Positions 27,265-37,321 of a DNA stretch of 64,000 bases are shown here, in pieces. The DNA is taken from contig NZ_ARVV01000001.1 of the NCBI RefSeq assembly GCF_000385375.1, positions 434,001-498,000 of the forward strand, written 5' to 3'. The translations under genes and the position numbers were made by a program. Under the pieces are notes generated by a model, which was not told the DNA's origin, did no database searches, and was given only the letters and a program-made list of their open reading frames with translations. The DNA comes from Methyloversatilis discipulorum (lineage in GTDB: Bacteria; Pseudomonadota; Gammaproteobacteria; Burkholderiales; Rhodocyclaceae). Each line of letters opens with the position of its first letter. The first letter of the stretch is position 1.

Positions 27265-27792
27265 ATGCGTTTTGTATCGGCATTCGTCATGATGCTGGCC
27301 GCGTCGCTGGCGGCATCGTTCGCCCACGCGCACGGCCCGACCCGCCAGAAGGCGTTCGAAACCATCACCATCAAGGCCAGCCCGGATGCGGTGTGGGCCA
27401 AGGTGAGCGATTTCACCCAGCTGCAGGGCTGGCATCCGGCGGTCGAGAGCAGCACCGCCACCAACGGCAGCAACGTCGGCTCGGTGCGTACGCTGAAGCT
27501 CAAGGGCGGCGGCGAACTGGTCGAGACGCTGGAGTCCATCGACCCGGCGGCGAAGAAGTTCTCCTACCGCGCCAAGGACGGCGGCGCGCTGCCGGTGACC
27601 AACTACAGCTCGAACCTGACGGTGAAAGCCGGCGACGGCGGCACCTCGGTGGTCGAATGGCGCGGCGCCTTCTATCGCAAGTACATGAACAACGACCCCC
27701 CGAAGGGTGAGGACGACGAAGCCGCGCTGAGCGCGGTGACCGGCGTCTACAAGAGCGGTCTGGAAAACCTGAAGAAGGTGATGGAGAAGTAA
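27265..27792 (+). CDS. Exported SRPBCC protein, MxaD-like
   Basis: This is a 175-residue secreted protein. The signal peptide ends AHA-H. The SRPBCC domain has the MxaD-like run FETITIKASPDAVWAKVSDF and the WHPAVESS motif near residue 65. MxaD of methylotrophs assists electron flow from methanol dehydrogenase to cytochrome cL. GAGGAG lies 9 bases before the ATG at 27265. A strong terminator follows the stop. A general SRPBCC role is possible if this strain lacks methanol dehydrogenase. Confidence 0.82.
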   Translation: MRFVSAFVMMLAASLAASFAHAHGPTRQKAFETITIKASPDAVWAKVSDFTQLQGWHPAVESSTATNGSNVGSVRTLKLKGGGELVETLESIDPAAKKFSYRAKDGGALPVTNYSSNLTVKAGDGGTSVVEWRGAFYRKYMNNDPPKGEDDEAALSAVTGVYKSGLENLKKVMEK

Positions 27793-27811
27793 GCGTCCGC
27801 AGGACGCAACG

Positions 27812-27839
27812 AACCGGGCCACGCGGCCCGGTTTTTTTT
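27812..27839 (+). terminator. Rho-independent terminator after MxaD-like gene
   Basis: A perfect 9-bp stem (AACCGGGCC / GGCCCGGTT) with a four-base ACGC loop runs into eight T. It is 20 bases after the stop codon and immediately before the end of the convergent DUF1269 gene. Confidence 0.93.
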
Positions 27840-27842
27840 CGC

Positions 27843-28352
27843 CTACGGAAACACCGGAATGTCCGGATCGGCGCCGTGCGGCTGCACCTGCGGATGCAGG
27901 GCGCGCACCCGTTCGGTGATTTCGTCGACCCGCGCGCGCGGCACGTCGAGCATGACCAGCAGCTGGCCCTGTTCGATCGCGTCCTCGAAGGCCTTCAGGT
28001 GCGTGTTGCCGGCAGTCAGCCCGACCATGCCGCCGACCCAGGCGCCGGCGCCGGCACCGCCCAGGCCGGACGCCAGCAGGATGCCGCCGGCGATTACCGC
28101 CGCGCCAGGCGACAGCGCCAGCCCGATCAGCCCGCCCAGTATGCCGACGCTGCCGCCCATGGCCAGTCCGCGCTGCACGGCCGGCGAAAAGTCGGACTTC
28201 TGCAGCATGGTCGCCTCAGGCAGCTCTTCCAGCGGCGTGCCGCGTCGCGCCAGGATGTGGATGTGCTTCTCGGGAATGCGCGCCACCAGCATGTCGTTGA
28301 CCACGGTGCGCGCCGTATCGATGCCGGGTACCAGGAAATAGATGCGTTTCAT
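27843..28352 (-). CDS. DUF1269-family membrane protein
   Basis: This is a 169-residue protein. It begins MKRIYFLVPGIDTARTVVNDML and has a central Gly/Ala-rich hydrophobic hairpin (about residues 65-115) resembling a glycine-zipper membrane segment. The C-terminal part has LLVMLDVPRARVDEITERV. DUF1269 proteins are small proteins of unknown role, sometimes linked to envelope stress. The gene is convergent with the MxaD-like gene and lies 112 bases after fau in the same direction. Confidence 0.82.
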   Translation of the reverse strand: MKRIYFLVPGIDTARTVVNDMLVARIPEKHIHILARRGTPLEELPEATMLQKSDFSPAVQRGLAMGGSVGILGGLIGLALSPGAAVIAGGILLASGLGGAGAGAWVGGMVGLTAGNTHLKAFEDAIEQGQLLVMLDVPRARVDEITERVRALHPQVQPHGADPDIPVFP

Positions 28353-28464
28353 GCCGTCCTCCTCCGTGCGGGGCCTTGCAGGCGCGCACCCCGGTGCCGG
28401 CAGGCGCGCGATCAGGTCGGGACTGCTTCCAGCATAGACGGCCGGCGGCGCGCCGCCCGGCCGC

Positions 28465-29049
28465 TCAGCGGCGCGACGGGAAGGCGCCGGCTTCGGTGAC
28501 GATCCAGTCCATCGGCAGGTCGTGCGGCTGCGGCTGCAGGTCGTCGAGGCGGCCGTCCTCGATCGCCACGCCGACCGCCAGCGGCGTCGGTGCGAGCGCG
28601 GCCAGCGTGCGGTCGTAGTGGCCGGCGCCGTAGCCCAGCCGGTAGCCGCGCGCGTCGAAGCCGTTGCACGGGATCAGCAGCAGTTCGGGCACCACCGGGC
28701 CGCCCTCGGCCGGGTAGGGGATGCCGTAGCGGTCGGTCGCCATCGCGCTGTCCGGCGCCCAGCGGCGGAAGCTCATCGGCTGGCCTTTCTCGCCGACCAC
28801 CGGCAGTGCGGCCCAGCGGGACGGGTCTGCGGCCAGCCAGCGGCGCATCAGCGGCAGCGCGTCGAATTCGCCGCGGTAGGGCCAGGTGAAGCCGATCGAT
28901 TGCGGTGACAGCCGGGTCAGCAGCGCCTCCAGTTTCTCGTTCAGCGCAGCGTGCAGCGGCGCCAGCGCAGCCGGGTCCATCGCCTGGCGGCGGCCGATCA
29001 GTTCGAGCCGCAATGCCTTGCGGCGTGCGCGATCATCGGGAACATTCAT
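28465..29049 (-). CDS. fau: 5-formyltetrahydrofolate cyclo-ligase
   Basis: This is a 194-residue cyclo-ligase (YgfA family). It has RKALRLELIGRRQAM at the N-terminus. Near residue 140 it has the family signature GYRLGYGAGHYDRTL. It converts 5-formyl-THF to 5,10-methenyl-THF using ATP. In many gammaproteobacteria this gene follows the 6S RNA gene; here it is 20 kb away from ssrS and faces slt. The two start codons are 42 bases apart. Confidence 0.94.
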   Translation of the reverse strand: MNVPDDRARRKALRLELIGRRQAMDPAALAPLHAALNEKLEALLTRLSPQSIGFTWPYRGEFDALPLMRRWLAADPSRWAALPVVGEKGQPMSFRRWAPDSAMATDRYGIPYPAEGGPVVPELLLIPCNGFDARGYRLGYGAGHYDRTLAALAPTPLAVGVAIEDGRLDDLQPQPHDLPMDWIVTEAGAFPSRR

Positions 29050-29091
29050 GTGCGGGCGGTATCATTCGGGCAAACCCGGAAACACTAGCAG

Positions 29092-31044
29092 ATGCCCACA
29101 CGATTCTCTCCCCGTAACGTCCGCGCGCTGCTCATCGGCGCCTGCATGACTGTCGCGACCCTGGCGCAGGCCAGCGACGACGCCTTCCTCGCCGCACGCG
29201 ACGCCTTTGCCGCCGGCAACCGCCAGGCCTTCGAGCGCCATGCCGCCGGCCTGCAGTCGCACCTGCTGGCGTCCTACATCGATTACTACCGGCTGCGCCT
29301 GGACATCGACCGGGCATCGCCGGACAGCATCGCCGTGTTCCTCGAACGCAACGCCGACAGCGTGGTTGCGCAACGCCTGCGCAGCGACTGGCTGCGCCAG
29401 CTGGCCAAGGGCGAGCAGTGGGCGGCCTACCGCACCGAGTATGCAAAGCTGCCGCTGAAGAATCCGTCGCCCGAGAATGACCTCCGCTGCCACGCTGCGC
29501 GCGCGGGCATGGTGGTCGGCGACGCGGCGGCGATCAACGAGGCGCGCATGCTGTGGGACACGCTGGACGACGCCCCGTCGGCCTGCAATCCGGTGTTCGC
29601 CGCGCTGTTCGACGCCGGTCGTCTGAGGGAGGACGACGTCTGGGCGCGGGCGCGCCGGCAGATGGAGGCGAAGCGGCCGGGTCAGGCGAGCAGCGTGCTG
29701 GATCTGCTGCCGGCGGCCGAACGGCCGGGCCGCGTGCTCGACGACATCGTCGCCAATCCGGCGCGCTGGCTGGTCCGCCAGCCGGCCAATTTCTCGATCA
29801 CCCGCCGCGGCCGCGAGCTGGCGCTGATGGCGGTCGCCCGCATGGCGCGCAACGATGTGCGCGCGGCCGAGCGCAGCCTGGAGGTGATCGCCGCCCGTCT
29901 GAGTCCGCAGGAACGCGCCTACGCTTTCGGTCAGCTCGGCTGGCAGGGCGCGATGCGGCACGACTCGCGTGCGCTGCAATGGTGCCGCTCGGCCGACGAC
30001 GCGATGGACGGCGACGAGGTGTTCGCCTGGTGCGCGCGTGCCGCGATGCGCGACGGCAAGTGGAAGGTGTTGCGCGACATCGTCGAGCGCATGCCCGAAG
30101 CGCTGGCGTCGAAGCCGGAATGGATCTACTGGCGCGGCCGCGCGCGCGGCGCCACCGGCCACGTCGACCAGGCGCGCGAACACTATCGCCGCATTGCCGA
30201 CCAGCCGAATTTCTACGGACTGCTGGCGCGCGAGGAACTGGGTCAGCCCTACCAGCTGCCGCCGCAGGCGGCCGAGCCCTCGCCGGAGGACATCCGCCGC
30301 GCCGAACTGACGCCGGCCATCCAGCGCGCGCTCAAGCTGTTCGCACTCGACCTGCGTACCGAAGCGGTGCGCGAATGGAACTGGGCGATCCGCGAGGCGG
30401 ACGACCGCACACTGCTGGCGGTCGCTCACCTCGCGGCAAAGAAGTCGCTGTGGGACCGCGCCATCGCCAGTGCCGACCGCACCGTGGCCGAGCACGACTA
30501 CGCGCTGCGCTATCTGGCGCCGATGCGCAGCGAGGTCGAGCCGCACGTGCAGGCGCGCGCGCTCGATCTGAGCTGGGTGTACGGCCTGATGCGGCAGGAA
30601 AGCCGCTTCATCATGAACGCGAAGTCGTCGGCCGGTGCCCAGGGCCTGATGCAGGTGATGCCGGCGACCGCCAAGTGGGTGGCGAAGAAGATCGGTCTGA
30701 ACGGCTACCAGCCGTCGCAGATCGCCGACACCGACACCAATCTGCTGCTCGGCACCAGCTACATGCGCCTGGTGCTGGACAGCCTGGACGACCACCCGGT
30801 GCTGGCCAGCGCCGGCTACAACGCCGGGCCCGGCCGCGCCAAGAAGTGGCGTGCCGCCAAACCGCTGGAAGGCGCCATCTACGCCGAAACCATTCCGTTC
30901 ACCGAAACGCGCGACTACGTGAAGAAGGTGATGGCCAACGCCGTCATGTACAACCTCGTGTTCGGCCGCAAGGAGATCGGTCTGAAGCAGCGCCTCGGCA
31001 CCATACAGCCCGGTCCCGGCGCGCTGCCGGACGATCCGATCTGA
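29092..31044 (+). CDS. slt: Soluble lytic murein transglycosylase
   Basis: This is a 650-residue Slt70-type enzyme. After a signal peptide ending LAQA-S comes a long superhelical U/L domain. The SLT catalytic domain at the C-terminus has the catalytic glutamate Glu503 in MRQESRF and a following AQGLMQVMPATAKWV. Active-site residues NAGPGRAKKW and TRDYVKKV lie further on. It cleaves the MurNAc-GlcNAc bond of peptidoglycan with 1,6-anhydro ring formation. It is divergent from fau and precedes an epimerase and cca on the same strand. Confidence 0.95.
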   Translation: MPTRFSPRNVRALLIGACMTVATLAQASDDAFLAARDAFAAGNRQAFERHAAGLQSHLLASYIDYYRLRLDIDRASPDSIAVFLERNADSVVAQRLRSDWLRQLAKGEQWAAYRTEYAKLPLKNPSPENDLRCHAARAGMVVGDAAAINEARMLWDTLDDAPSACNPVFAALFDAGRLREDDVWARARRQMEAKRPGQASSVLDLLPAAERPGRVLDDIVANPARWLVRQPANFSITRRGRELALMAVARMARNDVRAAERSLEVIAARLSPQERAYAFGQLGWQGAMRHDSRALQWCRSADDAMDGDEVFAWCARAAMRDGKWKVLRDIVERMPEALASKPEWIYWRGRARGATGHVDQAREHYRRIADQPNFYGLLAREELGQPYQLPPQAAEPSPEDIRRAELTPAIQRALKLFALDLRTEAVREWNWAIREADDRTLLAVAHLAAKKSLWDRAIASADRTVAEHDYALRYLAPMRSEVEPHVQARALDLSWVYGLMRQESRFIMNAKSSAGAQGLMQVMPATAKWVAKKIGLNGYQPSQIADTDTNLLLGTSYMRLVLDSLDDHPVLASAGYNAGPGRAKKWRAAKPLEGAIYAETIPFTETRDYVKKVMANAVMYNLVFGRKEIGLKQRLGTIQPGPGALPDDPI

Positions 31045-31085
31045 TCCACAAACAGAGTCTCGACCCACAGACCCGGAGTGCCCTC

Positions 31086-32042
31086 ATGTTTCCGAAAACC
31101 GTCCTCCTGATCGGTGGCGCCGGCTTCATCGGCAGCCACGTCGCCAGCCAGCTCGCCGCTCGCGACGTACGCGTCATCGTGCCGACGCGCCGCCGCGATC
31201 GCGCCAAGCATCTGATACTGCTGCCGATGATCGACGTGGTCGAGGCCGACGTGCACGACCCGGCCGCGCTGGCGCGCCTGATGACGGGCGTCGATGCAGT
31301 GGTGAACTTCGTCGGCATCCTGCATTCGCGCGAAGGCAGCCCATGGGGACTCGATTTCGAGCGTGCGCACGTCGCGCTGCCCAAGGCCATCGCCGCTGCG
31401 GCGAAGGCGGCCGGCGTGCGTCAGCTCGTCCATGTCAGCGCGCTGGGCGCGGCCGAAGGTGCGCCATCCGGCTACCTGCGTTCGAAGGCCGCCGGTGAGG
31501 CGGCGATACGCGCCGGTGGCGTGGACTGGACGATATTCCGCCCGTCGCTGGTGTATGGCGACGGCAAGTGTTTCCTGTCGATGTTCGCCGGTCTGCTGAA
31601 GATGTTCCCGGTGTTCCCGCTGGCCGGTGCCGACACCCGCTACCAGCCGGTCGCCGCACGCGACGTCGCGCGCTGCATCGTGCATGCGCTGGGTGACGAG
31701 GCAGCCATCGGCCAGACCTGGGCGCTGTGCGGCCCCAAGGTCTACACGATGCGCGAACTGGTGAAGATGACCGGCCGTGCCATCGGCGCCGAGCGCTGCG
31801 TCATCGGTCTGCCCGGCCCGCTGGCGTCGCTGCAGGCGCTGGCGCTGGAACTGGCGCCGGGGCCGACGCTGATGTCGCGCGACAACCTGCGCTCGATGCA
31901 GGTCGACAGCGTGTGCGATGCCGGCTGCGCGCTGCCTTTCGGTTTCGTGCCGCTGACACTGGAGAGCGAGATCGACGCCTGCCTGGCCGACTTCCGGCCG
32001 ACCGACCGCTTCGAGCACGCGCGCTCGAAAGCGCACAGATAG
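31086..32042 (+). CDS. NAD(P)-binding epimerase-like protein, NDUFA9 group
   Basis: This is a 318-residue extended SDR-like protein with the N-terminal nucleotide motif GGAGFIGSHV. A VNFVGIL segment near residue 80 and the YLRSKAAGE Tyr-Lys motif near 130 follow. This is the complex I NDUFA9-like subgroup common in betaproteobacteria between slt and cca. A substrate is not known. The ATG at 31086 is 41 bases after slt. The stop is directly followed by the cca ATG without a gap. Confidence 0.88.
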   Translation: MFPKTVLLIGGAGFIGSHVASQLAARDVRVIVPTRRRDRAKHLILLPMIDVVEADVHDPAALARLMTGVDAVVNFVGILHSREGSPWGLDFERAHVALPKAIAAAAKAAGVRQLVHVSALGAAEGAPSGYLRSKAAGEAAIRAGGVDWTIFRPSLVYGDGKCFLSMFAGLLKMFPVFPLAGADTRYQPVAARDVARCIVHALGDEAAIGQTWALCGPKVYTMRELVKMTGRAIGAERCVIGLPGPLASLQALALELAPGPTLMSRDNLRSMQVDSVCDAGCALPFGFVPLTLESEIDACLADFRPTDRFEHARSKAHR

Positions 32043-33263
32043 ATGAAGATCTACCGCGTCGGCGGCTCGGTCCGTGACGAGCTGATGGGGCTGCCGGCCG
32101 GCGACCGCGACTGGGTGGTGGTCGGCGCCACGCCGGAGGACATGGTGGCCGCCGGTTACACGCCGGTCGGTCGCGATTTCCCGGTCTTCCTGCACCCGCA
32201 GACGCACGAGGAACACGCACTGGCGCGCACCGAGCGCAAGACCGCGCCGGGGTACCGCGGCTTCGTGTTCCACGCCGACCGCTCGGTGACGCTGGAGCAG
32301 GATCTGCAGCGGCGCGATCTCACCATCAACGCGATCGCACGCGCCGACGACGGTACGCTCATCGACCCGTGCAACGGTCGCGCCGACATCGCCGCGCGCG
32401 TGTTGCGCCACGTCAGCGCAGCCTTTGCGGAAGACCCAGTGCGGATACTCAGGCTGGCCCGCTTCGCCGCGCGCTTCCACGACTTCACGGTGGCGCCCGC
32501 GACGATGGCGCTGATGCGCGACATGGTGGACTGCGGCGAGGTCGATGCACTGGTGGCCGAACGCGTGTGGCAGGAACTGTCGCGCGGGCTGATGGAGGCG
32601 AAGCCCTCGCGCATGATCGAAGTGCTGCGCGAGTGCGGCGCGCTGCGTGTCGTGCTGCCGGAGGTGGACGCGCTGTTCGGTGTACCGCAGCCGCCGCAGC
32701 ATCACCCGGAGATCGACACCGGCCTCCATCTGATGCAGTGCCTGGACTGGGCGGCGGCGCACGGCGCCTCGCTGGCGGTGCGCTGGGCGCTGGTGGCGCA
32801 CGACCTCGGCAAGGGCACGACGCCGAAGGAGGAGTGGCCGCGCCACATCGCGCACGAGCCGCGCAGCGCGAAGCTGGCGCGCGAGGTGGCCGAGCGCCTG
32901 CGCGTGCCGGTCGATATCGCCGACATCGCGCGGCTGGTGGCGCAGGAACACACCAATGTGCACCGTGCGGCCGAGCTGCGTGCCGACACCATGGTGAAGC
33001 TGCTGGAGCGGCTGGACGTGATGCGCAAAGCGGAACGGCTGGCCGACATCCTGCTCGCCTGCGAAGCGGACGCGCGCAGCCGCCCGGGTTTCGACGCGCG
33101 CGGTTATCCGCAGGCCGGGCTCGTACGCGCGGCCGCAGAGGCGTTCAGATCGGTCGATGCCGGTGCCATCGCGAAGCAGCTGGCCGAATCCGGCAAGGCT
33201 TCCGGCCCGTCGATCGCGCAGGCGGTGCACGCGGCGCGCGTGCAGGCGGTGGCCGCGCGCTAG
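32043..33263 (+). CDS. cca: Multifunctional CCA tRNA nucleotidyltransferase
   Basis: This is a 406-residue class II CCA-adding enzyme. The N-terminal head has [11 protein letters not shown] and the metal-binding DRDW (usual DxD) near residue 22. The [10 protein letters not shown] motif and RLARFAARF follow. The HD phosphohydrolase domain has [10 protein letters not shown] near 250, so 2',3'-cyclic phosphodiesterase and phosphatase activity is expected. It repairs and completes the 3' CCA end of tRNAs. It begins right after the epimerase stop, and a long inverted repeat starts at its stop codon. Confidence 0.96.
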   Translation: MKIYRVGGSVRDELMGLPAGDRDWVVVGATPEDMVAAGYTPVGRDFPVFLHPQTHEEHALARTERKTAPGYRGFVFHADRSVTLEQDLQRRDLTINAIARADDGTLIDPCNGRADIAARVLRHVSAAFAEDPVRILRLARFAARFHDFTVAPATMALMRDMVDCGEVDALVAERVWQELSRGLMEAKPSRMIEVLRECGALRVVLPEVDALFGVPQPPQHHPEIDTGLHLMQCLDWAAAHGASLAVRWALVAHDLGKGTTPKEEWPRHIAHEPRSAKLAREVAERLRVPVDIADIARLVAQEHTNVHRAAELRADTMVKLLERLDVMRKAERLADILLACEADARSRPGFDARGYPQAGLVRAAAEAFRSVDAGAIAKQLAESGKASGPSIAQAVHAARVQAVAAR

Positions 33264-33315
33264 GGTCTGTTGCCATTGAATCGCGCGCGGCCCGCGATTC
33301 AATGGCAACAGACCC
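33263..33315. repeat. Perfect 23-bp inverted repeat between cca and EamA gene
   Basis: The left arm at 33263-33285 and right arm at 33293-33315 are exact reverse complements around a 7-base loop (CGCGGCC). The arm begins with GGGTCTGTTGCCATTGAATC. It fills the gap between two convergent genes, starting on the last base of the cca stop codon. There is no T-tract, so it is not a standard rho-independent terminator. It may act as a bidirectional terminator or mRNA end stabiliser, or may be a dispersed genomic repeat. Confidence 0.85.
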
Positions 33316-33319
33316 TGGA

Positions 33320-34156
33320 TCACCGCCGGCGGGTCGTTACCACCAGCGCGATGCCGCCCAGCGTCGCGACCGAGGCCAGCAGCAGGCGCAGCGTCAGCGC
33401 TTCGGACAGCAGCAGTGCGCCACCGATGGCCGCGATCACCGGCACCGACAGCTGCACGCTGGCTGCCTGCGTTGCGCTGAGGCCGCGCAGCGCGCTATAC
33501 CAGATGGCATAGCCGACGCCGGACGCCAGTGCGCCGGACAGCGCCGCATAGACGAAGCCCAGCGCATCGATGCGCGCATCGGCAGCGGCAATCATCGACA
33601 GACCGATCGCCATCGGCACCGCGCGCACGAAGTTGCCGGCGGTCATCGCCAGCGGCGTGCCGCGGGCGCGCCGGCCGCGCAGCGAGTAGACGCCCCAGGC
33701 AATACCGGCCAGCGCCATCATGATGGCGGCCTCGGCCGGCGGTGCGCTGACGCCGGGTGCCAGCAGCACGCCCAGCCCGGCCAGCGCCAGCAGCAGACCC
33801 ACGGTCTGCAGCGCGCACAGCCGCTCACCCTTCAGCAGGCCGGTGCCTATCATCGTCACCTGCACGGTGCCGAACAGCAGCAACGCGCCGGTACCGGCGG
33901 CCAGTTCGCGGTAGGCGTAGGAGAAGGCGGCGGCATAGACGAACAGAGCCGCCGCGCCGGGCCAGTCGCCGGCCGGCCGGCCGTCCGGCTGGCGGCGCAC
34001 CAGTGTCCACAGCACCAGGGCGCCGGCGGCGATGCGTATCAGCGTGAAGCTGGCGGCGTCGATCGCCGTGTTGGCCAGTGCCAGCCGGTTCAGGATGGAG
34101 TTGGCGGCGAAGGCCAGCATCGCCGCCGCGGTCAGGGCGGCGATGCGGCCCGGCAT
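33320..34156 (-). CDS. EamA/DMT-family transporter
   Basis: This is a 278-residue membrane protein with about ten hydrophobic helices in two EamA halves. The first half has SFTLIRIAAGALVLW and the second has ALSGALASGVGYAIWYSALRGLSATQAA, which match drug/metabolite transporters of the RhaT/EamA type. The transported compound is unknown. The ATG at 34156 is preferred to a TTG five codons upstream. It lies 11 bases after ilvD in the same direction and may be co-transcribed with it. Confidence 0.88.
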   Translation of the reverse strand: MPGRIAALTAAAMLAFAANSILNRLALANTAIDAASFTLIRIAAGALVLWTLVRRQPDGRPAGDWPGAAALFVYAAAFSYAYRELAAGTGALLLFGTVQVTMIGTGLLKGERLCALQTVGLLLALAGLGVLLAPGVSAPPAEAAIMMALAGIAWGVYSLRGRRARGTPLAMTAGNFVRAVPMAIGLSMIAAADARIDALGFVYAALSGALASGVGYAIWYSALRGLSATQAASVQLSVPVIAAIGGALLLSEALTLRLLLASVATLGGIALVVTTRRR

Positions 34157-34167
34157 CGGGCCTGCGC

Positions 34168-36021
34168 TCAAGAGCGACGCAGCTGGCTCAGGTCGCGCAC
34201 GGCGCCGGTGTCGGCGCTGGTGGTCATCAGCGCATAGGCCTGCAGCGCGGTCGACACCACCCGCTCGCGCGCGTGCGGCGTGTACGCGGCGGCGCCGCGG
34301 TCCTCTTCCGCTTCACGACGGTGCGCCAGTTCGGCGTCATCGACCGCGAGGTGGATGGTGCGGTTAGGGATGTCGATCTCGATCACGTCGCCGTCCTTGA
34401 CCAGCGCGATCAGGCCGCCCTGGGCCGCTTCCGGCGAGGCGTGGCCGATCGACAGGCCGGAGGTGCCGCCGGAGAAGCGGCCGTCGGTCAGCAGCGCGCA
34501 GGCCTTGCCCAGGCCCTTGGACTTCAGATAGGTGGTCGGATACAGCATTTCCTGCATGCCCGGGCCGCCCTTAGGACCTTCGTAGCGGATCACCACGACT
34601 TCGCCCGGCTTGACCTGATCGCCGAGGATGCCGGCGACCGCGTCGTCCTGGCTTTCGAACACCTTGGCGGTGCCGGAGAACTTCAGGATGGAATCATCGA
34701 CGCCGGCCGTTTTCACGATGCAGCCGCGCTCGGCGATGTTGCCGTACAGCACGGCCAGCCCGCCGTCCTGGCTGAAGGCGTGTTCCTTGTTGCGGATGAC
34801 GCCGTTCTCGCGGTCGAGGTCCAGTTCCGGGTAGCGGCGGTCCTGCGAGAAGGCGACCTGGGTCGGGATGCCGCCGGGGGCGGCGCGGTAGAAGGTGCGG
34901 ACGGCCTCGTCCTGCGTGCGCACGATGTCGTACTTGTCGAGCGCTTCGCCCAGCGTCGCGCTGTGCACGGTGGGCAGGTCGCGGTGGATCAGGCCGGCGC
35001 GGTCCAGTTCGCCGAGGATGGCCATGATGCCGCCGGCGCGATGCACGTCTTCCATGTGCACGTCGGACTTGGCCGGCGCCACCTTGGACAGGCAGGGCAC
35101 GTGGCGCGAAATGCGGTCGATGTCGGCCATCGTGAAATGCACGCCGGCTTCCTTCGCCGCAGCCAGCAGGTGCAGCACGGTATTGGTCGAGCCGCCCATC
35201 GACACGTCCAGCGTCATCGCGTTCTCGAAGGCCTTGAAGCTGGCGATCGAGCGCGGCAGCACCGAGGCATCCTCGCCTTCGTAGTACTTGCGGCACAGTT
35301 CCACCGCCAGCTGGCCGGCGCGCAGGAACAGCGCCTTGCGGTCGGCGTGGGTGGCCAGCACCGAACCGTTGCCCGGCAACGACAGGCCCAGCGCCTCGGT
35401 CAGGCAGTTCATCGAATTGGCGGTGAACATGCCGGAGCAGGAGCCGCAGGTCGGACAGGCGCTGCGCTCGTAGGCTTCGGCCTCCTCGTCAGAGCAGTTG
35501 CTGTCGGCGCCCTTGACCATGGCGTCGACCAGGTCGACGGCGATGATCTTCTGGCCCCAGTTCACCTTGCCGGCTTCCATCGGGCCGCCGGACACGAACA
35601 CGGTCGGGATGTTCAGCCGCAGCGCCGCCATCAGCATGCCCGGGGTGATCTTGTCGCAGTTCGAGATGCACACCAGCGCGTCGGCGCAGTGGGCATTCAC
35701 CATGTATTCGACGCTGTCGGCGATCAGATCGCGCGAAGGCAGCGAGTACAGCATGCCGCCGTGGCCCATCGCGATGCCGTCATCGACGGCGATGGTGTTG
35801 AATTCCTTGGCCACGCCGCCGGCCTTCTCGATCTCGCGCGCGACCATCTGGCCGAGATCCTTCAGGTGCACGTGGCCCGGCACGAACTGGGTGAAGCTGT
35901 TCGCGATGGCGATGATGGGCTTGCCGAAATCGCCGTCCTTCATGCCGGTGGCGCGCCACAGCGCGCGGGCGCCGGCCATGTTGCGGCCGTGGGTCGAGGT
36001 ACGGGAACGGTAGGCGGGCAT
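34168..36021 (-). CDS. ilvD: Dihydroxy-acid dehydratase
   Basis: This is a 617-residue IlvD of usual length. It begins [20 protein letters not shown]. Iron-sulfur cluster cysteines are in SNCDKITPG and [19 protein letters not shown]. It dehydrates dihydroxy acids in the last common step of valine and isoleucine synthesis. AGGAG lies 7 bases before the ATG at 36021; the open frame further upstream is not used. It is divergent from a glycosyltransferase gene, with 84 bases between start codons. Confidence 0.97.
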   Translation of the reverse strand: MPAYRSRTSTHGRNMAGARALWRATGMKDGDFGKPIIAIANSFTQFVPGHVHLKDLGQMVAREIEKAGGVAKEFNTIAVDDGIAMGHGGMLYSLPSRDLIADSVEYMVNAHCADALVCISNCDKITPGMLMAALRLNIPTVFVSGGPMEAGKVNWGQKIIAVDLVDAMVKGADSNCSDEEAEAYERSACPTCGSCSGMFTANSMNCLTEALGLSLPGNGSVLATHADRKALFLRAGQLAVELCRKYYEGEDASVLPRSIASFKAFENAMTLDVSMGGSTNTVLHLLAAAKEAGVHFTMADIDRISRHVPCLSKVAPAKSDVHMEDVHRAGGIMAILGELDRAGLIHRDLPTVHSATLGEALDKYDIVRTQDEAVRTFYRAAPGGIPTQVAFSQDRRYPELDLDRENGVIRNKEHAFSQDGGLAVLYGNIAERGCIVKTAGVDDSILKFSGTAKVFESQDDAVAGILGDQVKPGEVVVIRYEGPKGGPGMQEMLYPTTYLKSKGLGKACALLTDGRFSGGTSGLSIGHASPEAAQGGLIALVKDGDVIEIDIPNRTIHLAVDDAELAHRREAEEDRGAAAYTPHARERVVSTALQAYALMTTSADTGAVRDLSQLRRS

Positions 36022-36105
36022 GGAAGCTCCTGCAGAATCGGGTAAAAGCGGAATTCTATCCGTCCCTTCACCTTCCGTCCTTCCATCTTCCCCGAAGCGT
36101 CTCCG

Positions 36106-37179
36106 ATGAGCCGACCGAAACTGATATTCGTCACCCGCAGCCGCTACTGGCGTCCGGGTAACGGCGAAGCGGCGCGCACCGCGGCGCTGATCGACGCGCT
36201 GGCCGAAGTCTGCGACCTGACCGTGTTCTTCCCCGAGCAGCCGGACGCAGCCACGCGGCCCTTCGTCGAGCGCAGCAGGCACCGCTACCGCCTCGCCGTC
36301 GGCGACACCGCGAGGCCGGAACGCGCCGCGCTGGTGAGCGGGCTGCGCGGCATGTGCCGGCAGATCGCGCCGGACTGCGTGCTGCTGTCGCGGCTGCAGC
36401 TCGATTTCCTGCGGCTGGGGGTGCCGGACGGCGTCCGCCTGGTGATGGACACGCACGACCTTGTCAGTGACAACGCCGCGTCACGCGCGAGCGTGGGCGT
36501 CGCGGTCGAGGAGGCGCTGGATTTCGAACGCGAGCTCGGCTTCCTGCAGCACTACGACCGCGTGCTGCTGATACAGCCGGACGATCACGCGCGTGTCGCC
36601 GCCGTGCTCGGCGAGCGTGCGCTGTGCGTGCCGCACCCGGTCGTGCTGCCGGCGCAGCCGGTGCGGCCGGATTCGCGTGTGGTCGGTTACGCGGCCAGCC
36701 AGTGGGTGGCGAACCGGCATGGCCTGCAGTGGTTCATCGACGACGTGTGGCCGGCGCTGTCCGCCGAGCGCGCCGAACTGCAGGTGGCCGGGCACATCGC
36801 CGCGCTGCTGCCGCAGCCGTTGCCCGAGGGCATCCACGCGCGCGGCTTCGTTCCCGACATCGAGGCGCTATGGAGCGGTGTCGACGTCGCGATCAATCCG
36901 GTGCGCTGGGGCTCGGGGCTGAAGATCAAGACTGTCGAGGCGCTGGCCGCTGGTCTGCCTCTGGTCAGCACGCGCGAGGGTGCGCGCGGCCTGGAGGATG
37001 GCGCTGGCGAAGCCTTCCTGCTGGCCGACGAAGCCGCTGCCTTTGCCGACGCCTGCCGCACGCTGCTCGACGATCTGCCGCTGCGCCGGCGTTACGCACG
37101 CGCCGCCCACGTCTATGCCCGCGACCGCTTCTCGCACGCGGCCTGCTATGGCGGACTGATCGCCTGGCTGCGCGGCTGA
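36106..37179 (+). CDS. Glycosyltransferase, GT-B fold (family 4-like)
   Basis: This is a 357-residue protein. The N-terminal [21 protein letters not shown] is a GT-B nucleotide-sugar transferase start. The C-terminal donor-binding region has [21 protein letters not shown] and an EGARGLEDG stretch around residues 265-300, in line with GT4/GT1 enzymes. There is no signal peptide or membrane segment. The acceptor and sugar are unknown. It stands alone between ilvD (divergent) and the PhnD-like gene. Confidence 0.86.
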   Translation: MSRPKLIFVTRSRYWRPGNGEAARTAALIDALAEVCDLTVFFPEQPDAATRPFVERSRHRYRLAVGDTARPERAALVSGLRGMCRQIAPDCVLLSRLQLDFLRLGVPDGVRLVMDTHDLVSDNAASRASVGVAVEEALDFERELGFLQHYDRVLLIQPDDHARVAAVLGERALCVPHPVVLPAQPVRPDSRVVGYAASQWVANRHGLQWFIDDVWPALSAERAELQVAGHIAALLPQPLPEGIHARGFVPDIEALWSGVDVAINPVRWGSGLKIKTVEALAAGLPLVSTREGARGLEDGAGEAFLLADEAAAFADACRTLLDDLPLRRRYARAAHVYARDRFSHAACYGGLIAWLRG

Positions 37180-37321
37180 ACACGCTTCGAGTCAAGAAGT
37201 GTGCTCTGAAAAATCATTGTTAAACAGTGTGTTGCGTCGGTGTTGTGGCGCAGCATCCGCTCAAGGGGGCGACGGCGCGTTCCGTTAACGCGGGGTGTCC
37301 ATTGCCGTCCCGTCTGCCCGG

